A stretch of 64,000 bases of DNA. Origin: Gnetum montanum (taxonomy: Eukaryota; Streptophyta; Gnetopsida; Gnetales; Gnetaceae). The position numbers and the translations under genes were made by a program. Of the stretch, positions 1-11,649 are shown in pieces. The first letter of the stretch is position 1; every line of letters starts with the position of its first letter. Location of the stretch: assembly GCA_015680685.1 (NCBI GenBank), contig MNCI01011846.1, positions 390,009 to 454,008 of the forward strand, read 5' to 3'. The notes beneath the pieces are model-generated. The model ran no database searches. It was not told the origin of the DNA and saw only the letters and a program-made list of their open reading frames with translations.

Positions 1-710
1 AGAAATTAATGAAAAGCACAACTAATTGGTGAAGGAAAAAGTAAATGAGATCCTCTAGCAACTCTAGTAAGGAAGAGAGATATGACAACCTATCATTGAT
101 GGGATAGATGCCTACAACAAAGTAGATATTTGTATGAAGGAATTGCATATTGAGGAAATGACAGAATACATGGAGCTCACCAATCTTTGATATGCAAATT
201 TGACTATGCTGAGTGCTGGATGGCTGTAGTTTGAATTAGAAAAACAAGTGGCTAACTCATACTTATTGTACGAGATAGAGTTTAAGCACCACAAGGACAC
301 CAAGTAGAAGCTTACAGTGATAAACACGAAACTTGAGGTTCTTAAGGCGAAGTTCACTGATAAAAGATCAACTGGCAAGAACTTGGCCAAGAGGATGAAT
401 GACTACTAGGAGCATTTGATATCGAACACAAGCAATTCACTGCCTGGCTGTTAATGTTAAGGAGCTTTTCCTTGTAATGCCCTGTTTAGAGGATATCCCC
501 ATTCTAGCTTAGATTGGTGATGCTACATGGATTGTGAATGATCCCTGGAGCAAGGAGGAGAAGATGAAGGCATTGTTAGATGACTTTTACCTTCCTTTAG
601 AAGTGGTAGCTATAGCAGGATAGCCACAACTACCTTAACCACCACATGCACTTGAAGCAGGAGAAGGTCCTTTGGAACCTTAGGAGCCTCCACCACTTGG
701 GATCATATAG
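1..710 (+). pseudogene. Accessory ORF of element B, C-terminal coiled-coil part (broken)
   Basis: Read through several TAG stops, this stretch aligns residue by residue with the C-terminal part of the accessory ORF in element A (2418-5214, minus strand). Shared runs include EYMEL.NL.YANL.ML and a KLEV-type heptad segment. Both copies end in a proline/glutamate-rich tail (EP.EPPPLG here, EEPLPLG in A) followed by a stop. The residue pattern is typical of a coiled coil. It is not gag, protease, RT or integrase. Two diverged copies with the same reading frame and end show it was once a real protein of this family. Its function is unknown. Confidence 0.6.
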
Positions 711-924
711 TCTTTTCAATTGACTTTACACTGTTAGAGGATGTGTTGTCCAATTTTGTTTAATCATATTATGGTGTTTAATTTTGTTTCATGAACACCA
801 TAATTTTGTAATCAATGTCGATTGGTACATCCAAGCACTTAGTTTTGTTTTGTTGTGTCGTGTATCAGTCAATAATCCCATACCTTCATAATTTTGTAAG
901 GAACTCAAGGATGAGTTTTCGTTG

Positions 925-937
925 AATCATGTGGGTA
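925..937 (+). other. Polypurine tract of element B
   Basis: The segment AATCATGTGGGTA sits directly before an LTR start reading TGATGGAG. It corresponds to AGTCATGGGGGTA|TGATGAG in element C and AGTTGTGGGGGTA|TGATGAG in element A. The tract primes plus-strand DNA synthesis in LTR retrotransposons. Confidence 0.6.
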
Positions 938-1372
938 TGATGGAGAATCTTCAGTTCGCTATGTTGACAGGATGCAATTGATGCGATCCCATCAATGGAA
1001 TTTCATCGACATAAGGTTTTCCATGTTGATGTGTACCCATCGACATGTTGACACCCCAGTTGTGTTAAGAGTTAGAATTTTAGTTGCTAGTGAAACTTTA
1101 GAATTTTTTTTGTAAGAGATAGGATAATTTTCTAAGTGCCTGCAGTGGGAATCAAGGAGTGTATGGATCTTTATTCGAGCACTATTGTACCTTAGCATCG
1201 TAGTGTGTGTGGCAATAAAGACAAGATTTATAACAAACCTTGCAGCACTTAGACTAGCTTAATGATTTATACATAAGTATGATCACTTCGAGCATACGTA
1301 TAACACTTTGTAACCCTAGTAGCACTTAATTCTTGGTTTCCTAGCAATATTGTATGTGTTTAATATGTGTAA
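938..1372 (+). repeat. Partial 3' LTR of element B
   Basis: It begins TGATGG after the polypurine tract. From about 1100 to 1366 it aligns with element D's 5' LTR (55800-56150), including the shared blocks 'gtgtatggat.tttattc.agca' and 'gagcata'. Its upstream part carries repeated ATCGA/ATGTTGATG motifs, also seen in D's LTR. It ends at 1372, where element A's LTR starts. Confidence 0.6.
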
Positions 1373-2225
1373 TAATGAGTGGTGAGGTACCCCTACACTC
1401 AACCATACGAATATGAGCATTTCACACACGATTCGGTCGAACTCTGCAGATGGACTAGTTGTGGTATATAGACAGTTACTCGTAGATCGTAGTTTGCTGT
1501 CTTTTCACTTGGACTAGTATTAGCTTTGTCACATATGGTTTAGTATAGAGTGAGATGTATGATGTGTTCCTACACTAATGCTACTCCTGGGAATGATGGG
1601 AAATAATATCAACTAAACTAGGAGAGAGAGAGTGAGAGAGAATCTAAACTAGCCTAAGTGTGATGAGCATCCATTTCTTAATCATCCGTACACATCTTGG
1701 ACCTTGTGCATGACTACCATTGGGATTACCAAGCACATGGTCTAGGTACGCTACTGGGTTACCAAGTAGTCACACTTAAATGCTTGTGATTAAGTCGTAC
1801 TCATTCCGCGTTACTAGGAGATAAGGGTAGAGAGATATTAACTAAGAAAGCAGTAAATAATAATAAAAATTAAATAATTAAGCTAAGTGGATGCTGCAAT
1901 GATAAAGTAATCTCAATCTTTATTGTCGGTCATGTGCATGTCCAAGTGCGTCATACTCGAATAAAGATGTTGTACAATTACAATCATCACACTGCAGGCA
2001 TGCACTGGGAGAAAAGGGTTGAAAAACTAACAAAAAGTCCCTACCTTAGTACTAAAAAACTACAAAACTTAAGCTTAAAAAATTTCCTACCAAATCTACC
2101 TACCTTTTATTTATAGATGAGGAAACAGGCTACGATATTGTGTACGTGATATTGCATTTAGGCTGTGATATCGCATACGCGATATCATGCGTGCGATATC
2201 GCAGCCAACAATTCATGACTCATCA
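1373..2225 (-). repeat. 3' LTR of element A
   Basis: About 850 bp, with ends TGATGAG...CTCATTA (decayed from CTCATCA) on the minus strand. It is alignable over ~740 bp with the copy at 8912-9658 and more distantly with C's LTR (61375-62343). The U3 start (2125-2210) is a cluster of GATATCGC and GCGTACGC-like palindromic motifs. An AATAAA-like site and a TCTTTATTCGAG block, shared with all LTRs of this family, lie in the middle. A short GA-rich microsatellite is at 1622-1640. Confidence 0.8.
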
Positions 2226-2238
2226 TACCCCCACAACT
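2226..2238 (-). other. Polypurine tract of element A
   Basis: On the minus strand AGTTGTGGGGGTA directly abuts the LTR start TGATGAG. The same arrangement is found in elements B and C. Confidence 0.7.
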
Positions 2239-2417
2239 AAATGAAAACTCGTCCTCGAGTTAAAGTGAGAAGAAGCTCCATTGATTACACAGTGGATAGG
2301 TATGGGATTATTGATTAACGAGAATGGATTCATGCCGTAGTGTTGAATTAGAACAAAATTGAGACATAACACGGAGAACGTAAAAGAAAATCCTATAGCT
2401 ACAAAATTGGGTGGAAC

Positions 2418-5214
2418 TCATGTAGTTCCTAGTGGCAGTGGCTCCTCCATGTGTGCCCTTCTCTTGTCTTGTGCTCTAGGCCTTGGGATTTGATGATGTT
2501 GAAGTATGGCCTAGAGTTTCTCCTCTTCAGCTTGGGGATCTTGTGCCGTCCATGCTTATGTTCCAATGTTTGATGGAGTCGGCACCTCCCATTGGCATGG
2601 TAGTTGTAGAAACATTTTATTTGCTTTGACATACCAAGCCACAAACACCCGCCGTTCCTCCTCATAAGCTCTAGCTTTATCTCTATATTCTTGAAAATCT
2701 ATGAGCCATCGAGCCAAGTCTATTGCAACACCTTTTTGCCCCTAGTAGCTTTCTTTAACCACCTCTAGTTTAGAATTTGCAACCTCTAATTTTTGCAATA
2801 TTTTCCTACGTTCTGCTAATTCTGTTTCATATTTGACATAGGTGGTGGCTACCTATTGCTCAAGCTCTTTTATCGGGCACCTTGCTATTAACATGATAAG
2901 GTTGGCATACCGCAGGTTTGCTAACTCCATGTACTCTATAAGGTCCTAGATCTACAGGTCCCGGCTCTTAACTTCTACCTAGTGGGCAAACGTGTATGTG
3001 TCCAATATGGCCCACTAGTCAGTGTGTTGAGCATTGAGAGCATTGATGTGGGCCTTGGCCATATGGATATCCTTCTTGATGATTTTTTATACATCCCCAG
3101 CTGGTCCCAGAAATGCTCCTTCAGTTTCTCATGCCGTTTAGCCTGATTCTGCCATGCACTTATTTCAATGGCCATCTTCTAATGGATGGTGCATACCTCC
3201 TCCATCAAGAGGATTCGATTTTTCCTAACTAAACGGTTCATGTCCTAGTTAACCTTGATGAGTTGTTCTAGCAACTATTGAACATGTTCTTCGAGAACAT
3301 TCTTTTGCTTCTCCATAGAGGTCAACCGAAGGTTGTCAGCAACAAGTTATTTATTCTCCTCTTGTAAGGCCTCGAGTGCCTTGGTGTGTGCGTAAGTTTG
3401 CGCCTGTGCCATAGAGGCATCCCAGTCAACCTTCTCTTTTTCTTCTACCACTCTTTTATTCTTTGTCAACAATTTATTGAGTTGCTCGGGTCTGAAAGTG
3501 TCCAGCTAGTCTGCGAAAATGAATTGAGAAGGATCCCGCTGTGTTGCTTGCAGGGTTACGAGACTTTCTTGTAATCTTTGCACTTCTGCTTCAGCATGCT
3601 CGACCCTCATCTCCATCAAGACCAACTTCCCTTTGGTGGAAATGAGGTCTGATTGTATTACTGTAACATCCTATGGGATGTTAAACAAGGACATCATTAC
3701 TTGTCTTGTTTGTAGTAATTGGTTAAGTACATCCTTATGTTCCGTAGGAGTCATTGAGGTACCGGCCAGAGTTTGAGCATCTGATGCTCCTATAAGATTT
3801 TTCGGTGGCACAACAAGCACATTGAATGATTCTATAATGTGAGATATGACCACTTCTACTACTCTTGCTACATCCTAGTGCTGCATGATCACCATCATGG
3901 CCCCTTCAGCAGTTTCTAACTGCACCTGAAAGGATGCAGCATTCCCTAAAATCTGTTGTGACCAAGTGCTCTCTCCTCATCTTGTCTGAATCGACACTTC
4001 ACCCTGCATGCGATCTATAGAAACCGTAGGCTGTACAACATCATCGATAACGCAGAAGAGATTTGCATCATCACAACTTCCCCAACTGATCGTGTCAGCG
4101 ATGGTGTTGAAATGGCTCATTGATGGTCTGTAATCTTATGGCGGTGGTGGTTGTTGATCCTATTGGCCCATGCTAGGCCCTACTTCTTGTTGTTGGCTAG
4201 GTCCCATACTTGGAAGTTGGCTAGGTCCTGCAAGTTGAGTTGCGGTTGGCCATGTCGTCTGTTCTTTTTCTTGTTCCAGGCCCAACGTCTAACCAGTGAT
4301 TTTCCTTGTAGCTGGTGGCTTTAACAGTTTAACATATGAAGCATTTTTTGCTTTTTGGAGGACATCATTGGTGTATCCTTTGATACCAGCATGTCTTCAC
4401 AGCTTTCTGATAAGACAAGGGAAGGGCAACGTAAATTTCCCTGTGTTTCATTCTTCGAACCGCCTCAGGATCTCCTTAAAATATAGATGAGGTAGCTTAG
4501 CATTAACCTTTCCCATCAACATTGCACATCCTCTTGCCACATATGTTGAAATTATTTTTAAACCTTTTGTGGGGAAGATGTGATAAGTCCCTATTTTGAA
4601 ATAAATCCTTTCTTCCATCGTCAATTCCCTAAACGTATTATCTTCCTTGCTGTACGTCCTTTCTAGCCAAACTTGTCACTCATCACGTTCTAAGCGGGTA
4701 GACAACTGAGCAACCTTTAGCCTTGTATTCGAAAGGTTTAATACTTTCGAAATGGCTTGAATAGAGAAATCAATAGTCACACCACAAATGTTAACCATGG
4801 TGCTTTATTCTTTGTTGTGCCAAAATTGGTACGTTTCCCCTAAGTACCAGACAACACATTCAAAGAGGGTAGGCCATAATGGGTACCCTTTGAGGTGATC
4901 CCTAATGACCTTCGAAGAAAATTTGCGAAAGGTCTAAAGTTTAATTCCATAATCACTGGAGTGAATATGGACATTTCATGGATGGCCTGAACACAATCCT
5001 GGGGCAATGTGAGATGTCGTCCCTATTCAGATGCTGTAGCGGCTCCTGCTTCTACCTACCTTGATTGTATAGTAGTAGGGTCTTCTTGGTGGATACTAAA
5101 TGATTGTTCCTCCTGCTCTACATGTTGTCTAGAAGCAACTTGTCCTTTACCTCTCCTAGGTTGTTTGATTCCACCTTGAGCAGGACCTTCCTATTGTTCG
5201 CGTTTCGGGGCCAT
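2418..5214 (-). pseudogene. Accessory ORF of element A: plant transposon-protein-like domain plus long coiled coil (broken)
   Basis: The start is an ATG at 5214 (MAPKRE) and the end a TGA at 2418, after EEPLPLGTT. With about one frameshift and many TAG stops the reading gives three parts. First, a low-complexity Q/E-rich N-terminus. Second, a globular block (about 5080-4280) with GVTIDFSIQAISKVLNL, ERIYFKIGTYHIFPTKGLK and LPFPCLI. This resembles the 'putative plant transposon protein' domain found in many plant repeat proteins. Third, a proline-rich linker and a long Q/E/K-rich coiled coil (about 4130-2650). It occupies the place of pol, just before the polypurine tract. The domain assignment is by memory of the family pattern. 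Its job in the element is unknown. Confidence 0.55.
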
Positions 5215-6914
5215 CTGCAATCAGATGGGGCCAATTGTTAGTAAGGTTGTTACCAAAGTTAGGTTATACCTTACTACTTGCCTTAATGAATTTGCTTTAT
5301 CTTCATGTGACATTAATTAAAATGTCCCCAAAAGATTCTAATATTAAATCCTCTTTGCTTAGGTGGTTTCCAAGTTTAGTTTCCTGGTATAACTAAGGAG
5401 ATGAAATTTTTTTTGGCACATTTATCCTTAATTTTATAACTAATTACCTTGATGATGTCCTTTGGGCGATGAAGAATTTCAAAAAAGTTATGCGCTATTC
5501 AGTGTGTGCCCCTCCCCCATGACTAAGTGGAACACTTTGGATTCAAGTAGGTTCAAACAGAATGAAAATTGGAGGACCAGCGAGCGAGTTATGGATATGA
5601 AAGCAAGGGGTGCAGAATCACGAGTCTTAGAGAGAAATTTGAAAAACTTTCCCCACGTGAATAGTTGCAAATGATGTTAAGTAGCATAGGGGGGTCACGT
5701 ATAAATAGATTTTTGGAATGTGATATTGCTACGCGATATCGTGGCCTATCGATGTTAGGGCAGTTATGGAATATACTGAATTTTTAATATTTTTCTGAAA
5801 TTAAACAATGTAAACTAAGGACATCTGGATGAGTGTTAAAGGGTTCCAGGGTAATTCATCCAGTTCTAAAGGCACACACATTATGATGGTGTGGAATTTA
5901 TCAATAAGGACCTCGGGTGGTAAGGGGGAGAAAAAGACTATGTGATGGTTCATAGGAACATTCGAATCGGAGGGATAGTAATAAGGGAAAGAATATTGTT
6001 GAAAATACACTGAGGGTAATAGATGGTGTGTGGAAGATGTGTTATGAGTGCAAATTACAAAAAAAATTACACAAGTGGGTCCTCCCCAAAGCAGGTTCCA
6101 ACCGATAATGCCCTTGCGTAACCACACCTTACATGTCTATAGGCACTAGAAGGGTTAAATGTAATCCACATTGGTTCCACAAAACACACACATGTAAGTA
6201 TCACCGGAATGAGGTACGAATTCTACACTATACGAGACATAAGCTACAATTACATGAACAATGAGATGAGACAGACTATAGAAGGGACTGTAGAGATTGG
6301 GACATGAGGTAACTGACCCAGGGCATAATGAATCCTATGTGTAAAGCATGATTAATGTGTCATTAACTCGTCATTCCAAGATTAGGACCAAGTCCATTCC
6401 TTTGATCAGTGACACCACATTGTTTCATCCCATGATGAGCGACTATGAGAGTACCATAACAACAAGGCATACTATCACTTGACATTTTGTTCAAGGGAGG
6501 AGTAAATTTTGCTTTGTGGCACTTTCTTTATCTCTTTCTCTTCTTCTCTCTCTTTTTTTCTTCGATTGTTGAATCCAGAGAAGCTGCCAATCTTCAGGCA
6601 TGGATGCATGTCTTTCCAGTGGGACACCCTAGAACCCCATTGGACTTTTGAGTGCCTTTGATTACTCTTACTTCTATTTTGTGTTAGATCTTCAAGGATC
6701 TTAGTACAACCATGTTGTGTGATAACTCTCACGGATGTCACCAAAGAGAATCCGCAAGTCCCCTTGATGTCACACCCTAATCATTCCCTCTTGATACATC
6801 CTCTTCATTCTAGGTACAATGAACACAAAATTAATTTTAAGTTTTAAGAATGTCAAGAATATCACTATACCCTTGAATAGAACCTATTATTTGTAGAATG
6901 GATNTTCACACACC
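5215..6914 (-). other. Spacer between gag and the accessory ORF in element A
   Basis: About 1.7 kb without a convincing long ORF. Parts are conserved in element C (62930-64000). These include a peptide-like block around 6073-6130 reading LWGGPT on the minus strand, a GGGTGTGAC.TCAAGGG block near 6760, and a polypurine-tract-like CCCCCATGACTA at about 5511-5525. A GATATCG palindromic motif recurs at 5725-5748. N at 6904 marks an assembly gap. Function unknown; it could be a packaging or splice-related leader, but that is a guess. Confidence 0.4.
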
Positions 6915-8770
6915 TGATTATAGTAAGCATAGTGGGGTAATTTATAAGATGTGGTTCTTGGGTAAAGAGTTGACCCACTATGATACTTGAGACCGTAAGA
7001 TGGTATGTAAGGATCAAGATGTCACCCTCCATGGCTGTATTCATTGGGTCGTATGATTGCTGGAGTGTTAATTGGTGGGCTTAATGAAGTGACACGAGGT
7101 GTTGGGTTCGAGGAGAAGGATGTACTACAGTGTTGGACTTGTGCTGAGTTGGAGAATGCAGTGGCCTTGGAACTATGTTGTCCCTTCCTACAGTCATGTC
7201 TAAAGAAGTGACACCTTTGATGTTGAGGAGGTCTCTCACTACTGTTGGCAATGGTATCACAAGTAACGTTCGTGGGTTGTTGCTATGGTGTAGACACTTC
7301 AGGAAAAGTTGTTGGCGATGTAGAAGGAGGAAAAGGATGAGAATGTTGAAATTTAGGAGAAGTGTAAGGTACATAAGGTAGTGGTTGTGTTGAGGACATG
7401 GGTTGATAGTATTGAGGAGAATGATAATGCGGCGAGATAAAGTATGTTGACCTAGTTGGGGAAACGGGATGTCGAACTAGATAAGCATTTGGATTTGAGT
7501 GATATAAAGGGTATCTCCAGTTTAGGGATGGCTTCCCCCACGACTGGGATTGTTGCCATTGTGATCGAACACAGTATCTTTGTATGAACTCTAGGTGTAA
7601 CGTGCTTCCCCAATGCTCATATAAATGTAACAAGATTGGGCATTAGCCCTTGGGGTGATCATACAGGAAAATGTTGCATTCATATGTGTGATTGGTAGTT
7701 GAGCTCTTATTTTCTTCATCCCTTCTTTCTGATTGTCTAATGATATTTTGTCTTGCTTCTCGGGTTGTCAAAACTCTATCTCCAATAATATTGATATATT
7801 CTCCACACTTTTTATGCATCCATTCTAGCATCTTATTGATCTTTGCCTTGATTTCCTCTAATGATTGTTGTACTAGCAAAGATGGTTCTTCCTTTGTGAG
7901 ATAGGTTGATTTCTCCTTGTTGTGATTATGGACCTCTGTTAAGTTGAGAATTTGGTCCCATTGATGTTTTTCAACACTCTCCCATCTAGCCATTTCTCCT
8001 TCTTCTTTTGCTACCTGCTTAATAAGCTCTTGGAATTGATGGGTTCATATTTCGTATAGTTGACCTTGGGGATACCTCCCTAGGGTCTCTCTTGTTTCAT
8101 CACGAAGCCCATCAATGATATGGTACATTAGCCTTTCCTCGGAGAACTCATGGCTTGGACAGTTGTTTAATAATGCATAATATCTTTCTAAGGCCATGCC
8201 CAAGGGTTCATTTTGTGCTTGTTTCCACTATTGGATTTGTTTCCTCAAGGCCGATAGTCTTGCGTAGGTTTGATATCTTTCTTTAAATAGTTCTACCATT
8301 GTTGGCCATCGTTGTATTGAATTTGGTTTTAACGATCTATACCATACTTTTGCTTGGACAACGAGTGCCATAGGAAAGAGATTGAGTTTTTGCCAACCGT
8401 TATCAATGTTGTTCCATGCACAGGTATCATAGAAGGCTTGTAAATGTTGTTGCAGATCTAAGTGATAGCCTCTTGAGAAATTGAGAAAGTTGTTTAAATC
8501 GAGCCTGGGTAGGTAGCTCTCTTTACGATGCCTACAGGAGATTCAAATAGCCTCTTGTATTTTCATTAGGCTTGTAGTCTCCAATAGGGGTTCACCGTCA
8601 TCGAGTAAGTTATGCTTTCATGCGTTGGGACGATGTTTCCTTTGTTTATGTTTATAAGAAACCCCCACCTTAGATTGCGTACTCCAATCTTCATTGTCAT
8701 ATAATTTGTTGGTTCTCCAAGGAATTGCCTCACTAGATATGGCATTATTATAGTCTTGTAGGAGAGGCAT
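6915..8770 (-). pseudogene. gag of element A (broken)
   Basis: The reading starts at an ATG at 8770 (MPLLQDYNNAI), shortly after the primer binding site. About residues 100-210 form a retrotransposon gag (capsid) domain: LNLFPMALVVQAKVWYRSL, SIQRWPTMVELFKERYQ, SALRKQIQ, RYYALLNNCPSHEF and HIIDGLRDETRETL. A coiled-coil-like stretch follows up to 7643. After a stop, a proline/serine/tyrosine/glutamine-rich tail continues to about 6915. There are four stops within the capsid part (TAG, TGA), none followed by a long frame loss. The same motifs occur in element D's gag, which makes the two elements relatives. I see no CCHC knuckle. Confidence 0.75.
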
Positions 8771-8892
8771 GGTTGTGCAATTGTGTGTGAATATGTATGT
8801 GACTTTTTGTAATTATTTCCTCCTAAAAGATATATCGTTAATTCCTATACAATGACCTTGTATGATATAACTAATCTAGATAACTAGCACCA

Positions 8893-8910
8893 TCCTTGGC
8901 AATGGCACCA
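8893..8910 (-). other. Primer binding site of element A
   Basis: The minus strand reads TGGTGCCATTGCCAAGGA, one base after the LTR end. It differs from the classic Athila/Tat site TGGCGCCGTTGCCGGGGA at four positions, all C-to-T or G-to-A. This places the 5' LTR on the right. Confidence 0.75.
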
Positions 8911-8911
8911 A

Positions 8912-9658
8912 TGATGAGTGGTGAGGTACCCCTACACTCAACCATATGAATATGAGCGTTTCATGCACGTTCCGGTCGAACTCCGTAGATAGACTAGTTG
9001 TGGTATCTAGACGGTTACTTGTAGATCGTAGTTTGCTGTCTTCCCACCTAGACTAGTATTAGCTTTCTCACATATGGTTTAGTCTAGAGTGAGGTGTATG
9101 ATGTGTTCCTACACTAATGCTACTCTTGGGGATGATGGGAAATAATATCGACTAAACTAGAAGAGAGAGAGTGAGAGAGAATCTAAACTAGCCTAAGTGT
9201 GATGAGCATTGTTCCTTAATCATCCGTACACATCTTAGACCTCGTGCACGATTACCACTAGGATTACCAAGCGCATGGCCTAGGTATGCTACTGGGTTAC
9301 CAAGTAATGACACTTAAATGCTCGTGATTAAGTCGTACTCATTCTGAGTTACTAGGAGATAAGGGTAGAGAGATATTAACTAAGAAAGCAGTAAATAATA
9401 ATAACAATTAAATAATTAAGATAAGTGGATGCTACAATGATGATGTAATCTCGATCTTTATTGTCGATCATGTGTGTGTCCAAGTACGTCACACTCGAAT
9501 AAGGATGCTGTACAATTACAATCATCACACTGCGGGCATGCACTGGGAGAAAAGAGTTGAGAGGAAAAATTGACAAAAAGTCCCTACCTTAGTACTCAAA
9601 AACTACAAAACTTAAGCTTAAAAAACTACCTACCAAATCTGCCTACCTCTTATTTATA
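8912..9658 (-). repeat. 5' LTR of element A (start truncated)
   Basis: It aligns with 1373-2107 almost throughout, including the GA-rich microsatellite (9161-9180) and the block ending TTATTTATAGA. The first ~110 bp of the LTR, with the GATATCGC palindromes, are missing; the sequence changes at about 9659. Confidence 0.8.
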
Positions 9659-10954
9659 GACTTAAGATATCACAAAAGTTTTCTTAGTAGTAATAATGAA
9701 GAAGGAATTAACTAGAGGAATTGAATCGTAGAGTTTTTGAGAGGAGAATCAAAGAAGAGAGTAACAGAAGCCAAGGAAAGATCACATAAGGCTTTACGAA
9801 AGGATGTAGTAGTGATGAAGCCTACAGAAGAACAAAGATTATCCATTCAAAAAGCAAAATTAATGATTTTGATGAAATAGAATAACTTATATTTATTTGT
9901 ATATATAACTGATGTGATTACCATGTAAAACTAGTGGAAATGTTGGTATCTTAATATTAATGATTTTGGTAGGGATAATGTTTGATGTGTCATATACAAT
10001 TCAATGTGGTGGTTAAGCCAAGTTTTGAAACAAGTAAAAAATAATCCCAATAAAAGTTAAAATGAATCATGAAGAATTTATAACTACAAGTGATAATAAA
10101 AACCTAAAGAATCATTGGTAAAATAACTTAAGAAACATTAAATAATAAGAAAAAAGTATAGTAAATTAACAAGATCAAGGAAGTAGAAAAATGATTAGTT
10201 TGGTAAGAGGAACTCTAAGAACTAGTTAGGACATGGAGGCTATGTCAAAGGAACATTTTGATGTTGTGAAGAAAGTGGAACAAACCTATGCTTAAATCAA
10301 TTACTAAAGATTTTGTCTTGGAAAGACTCTATATTGATATAAAAGATATTTTGGAAAGAATAATAAGCATCATGATTTTGTTACATTATGTATGGAACAA
10401 GCAATATAGACTTAAGGATGAAGTTACAGAGCTAAAAGCAAATGTTTCGATGAATGAGATATCTATCAATGTTTTAAATGGAAGGAGAGACTTCAAAAAA
10501 TCTTAGAGATTGGAGCATCAGAAGAAGATGAACTGGAACCATTGGATTACCAATAAAAGAAATCGATATAAAAAGAAGAAGAGCAATTAATGCTCCAATT
10601 TGTGTAATATTTTGCATTAATGGCCTTGTAAAACACTTGTAAATAACTAATAAAGAAAAGAAATTTTCATTTAATGGATTTCATCAGTAAAATATATTCA
10701 AACTTTATTGTTGTAATGGATAGGATTGTAAGTTAATTAAAGGAAAATTGATTTCTAGAATGAAACCTTAATGTTATCATGATGTCTCATGAATAACAGA
10801 TAAATGTAAATCTTAAAACAAGGTTTGGTGTATGAAGCCCTAAATTATAATATAACTTGATTAAAAAACATAAAAATATAAATCCTTAATATCTTGCTCA
10901 GATTGAAAATCAAGGTGATTAGGCTAATGTCATCAATTAAATGTATTTGCAAAA
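9659..10954. other. Unassigned AT-rich stretch
   Basis: Purine-rich on the plus strand, with short lysine/glutamate-rich open readings (for example 10288-10506, 72 aa, and a following tail DELEPLDYQ). These could be remnants of a gag-like or coiled-coil protein, but I recognise no domain. Confidence 0.3.
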
Positions 10955-11375
10955 ATATAGAATACCTCATTAGTATGAAGAATGTCTTTCACCTAGTTGG
11001 TAAAGTAATGATAAGAGGAAGATAAGTGAATAAGAGAAAGATCCAAAGTATAGTTAAAGGACCTTTGATGATATTGCCCTATGATATGGTGAACCCAACA
11101 AGCCTTGCAAAGCATCACATAGGAAAAATGGCTTGATTCTCCAAATAACTATCCACTTTTGAGGTGTTGAGGACCTCTTTATCACCATTGGAGGAAGCCT
11201 TCAAGAATGGTGGAGAAGACAATATGGATGGAGCAATGGTAGAAGAGGATGATGAAAGACTAATCTTTAATAGAGCCTAGTCAAAATTGGCATAACATTT
11301 TGAAATGTACCTCATAGAGTACTGTAATCTATACCTCAAGAATAAAATACCTAATGAGCTACTGAGCAATTATGT
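10955..11375 (-). repeat. Repeat R, copy 1
   Basis: About 420 bp aligned with 20110-20550 in the same orientation. Both copies contain 'gaagaatggtggagaaga' and 'aagactaatctttaatagagcc'. On the minus strand both keep a similar reading, with shared SSPPF.KASSN and KISLS. This suggests an old coding origin. I cannot name the family. Confidence 0.55.
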
Positions 11376-11649
11376 TCCAAAGAGATGGGAGGCATATCTA
11401 AGAGTAGGTATTGTGTCTTGATCTTGGGGTGGGACTTTGCTAAAAAAATGTTGAACTTTATAAGTCCCAAAGTACTCTGCATGAAAAATTATAACACTAG
11501 TGATGATAATGCTAATGGTAGAGGCAACAAAATGCAAAGCCACACAAATTTCCAAACCTTGTACCATGCACATATCTTCATTCCATTATTGAATGGCTTA
11601 AGTTATTCATGAACATAGGCAATCTTGGAGAGCCAACTAATAAGCATTC

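Larger units (their letters stand above)
1..1372 (+). mobile_element. Element B: 3' end of an Athila/Tat-like LTR retrotransposon
   Basis: The piece holds, in order, the C-terminal part of an accessory ORF, a short 3' untranslated stretch, a polypurine tract and the first ~435 bp of an LTR. The orientation is set by the motif around 900-945. It matches, in reverse complement, the internal end, polypurine tract and LTR start of element C (62343 leftward) and of element A (2225 leftward). The 5' part lies outside the window. The LTR stops exactly where element A's LTR begins, so A probably inserted into it. Confidence 0.7.
1373..9658 (-). mobile_element. Element A: pol-less Athila/Tat-like LTR retrotransposon
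   Basis: Two direct LTR copies (1373-2225 and 8912-9658) flank an internal region. That region has a primer binding site at its right edge and a polypurine tract at its left edge, so the element runs right to left. In transcription order it holds gag, a proline-rich gag tail, a ~1.7 kb spacer and a ~2.8 kb accessory ORF. I see no protease, reverse transcriptase, RNase H or integrase motif anywhere inside, so it probably depended on a relative such as element D, whose gag is clearly homologous. The 5' LTR has lost its first ~110 bp at about 9658. One assembly N lies at 6904. Confidence 0.75.

Noticed and set aside
1622-1640. GA-rich microsatellite
   Set aside because: A short simple repeat present in both LTRs of element A; part of the LTR, not a separate feature.
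5462-5674. 70-aa plus-strand ORF opposite a 60-aa minus-strand ORF
   Set aside because: Overlapping antisense frames in element A's spacer with no conserved counterpart in element C.
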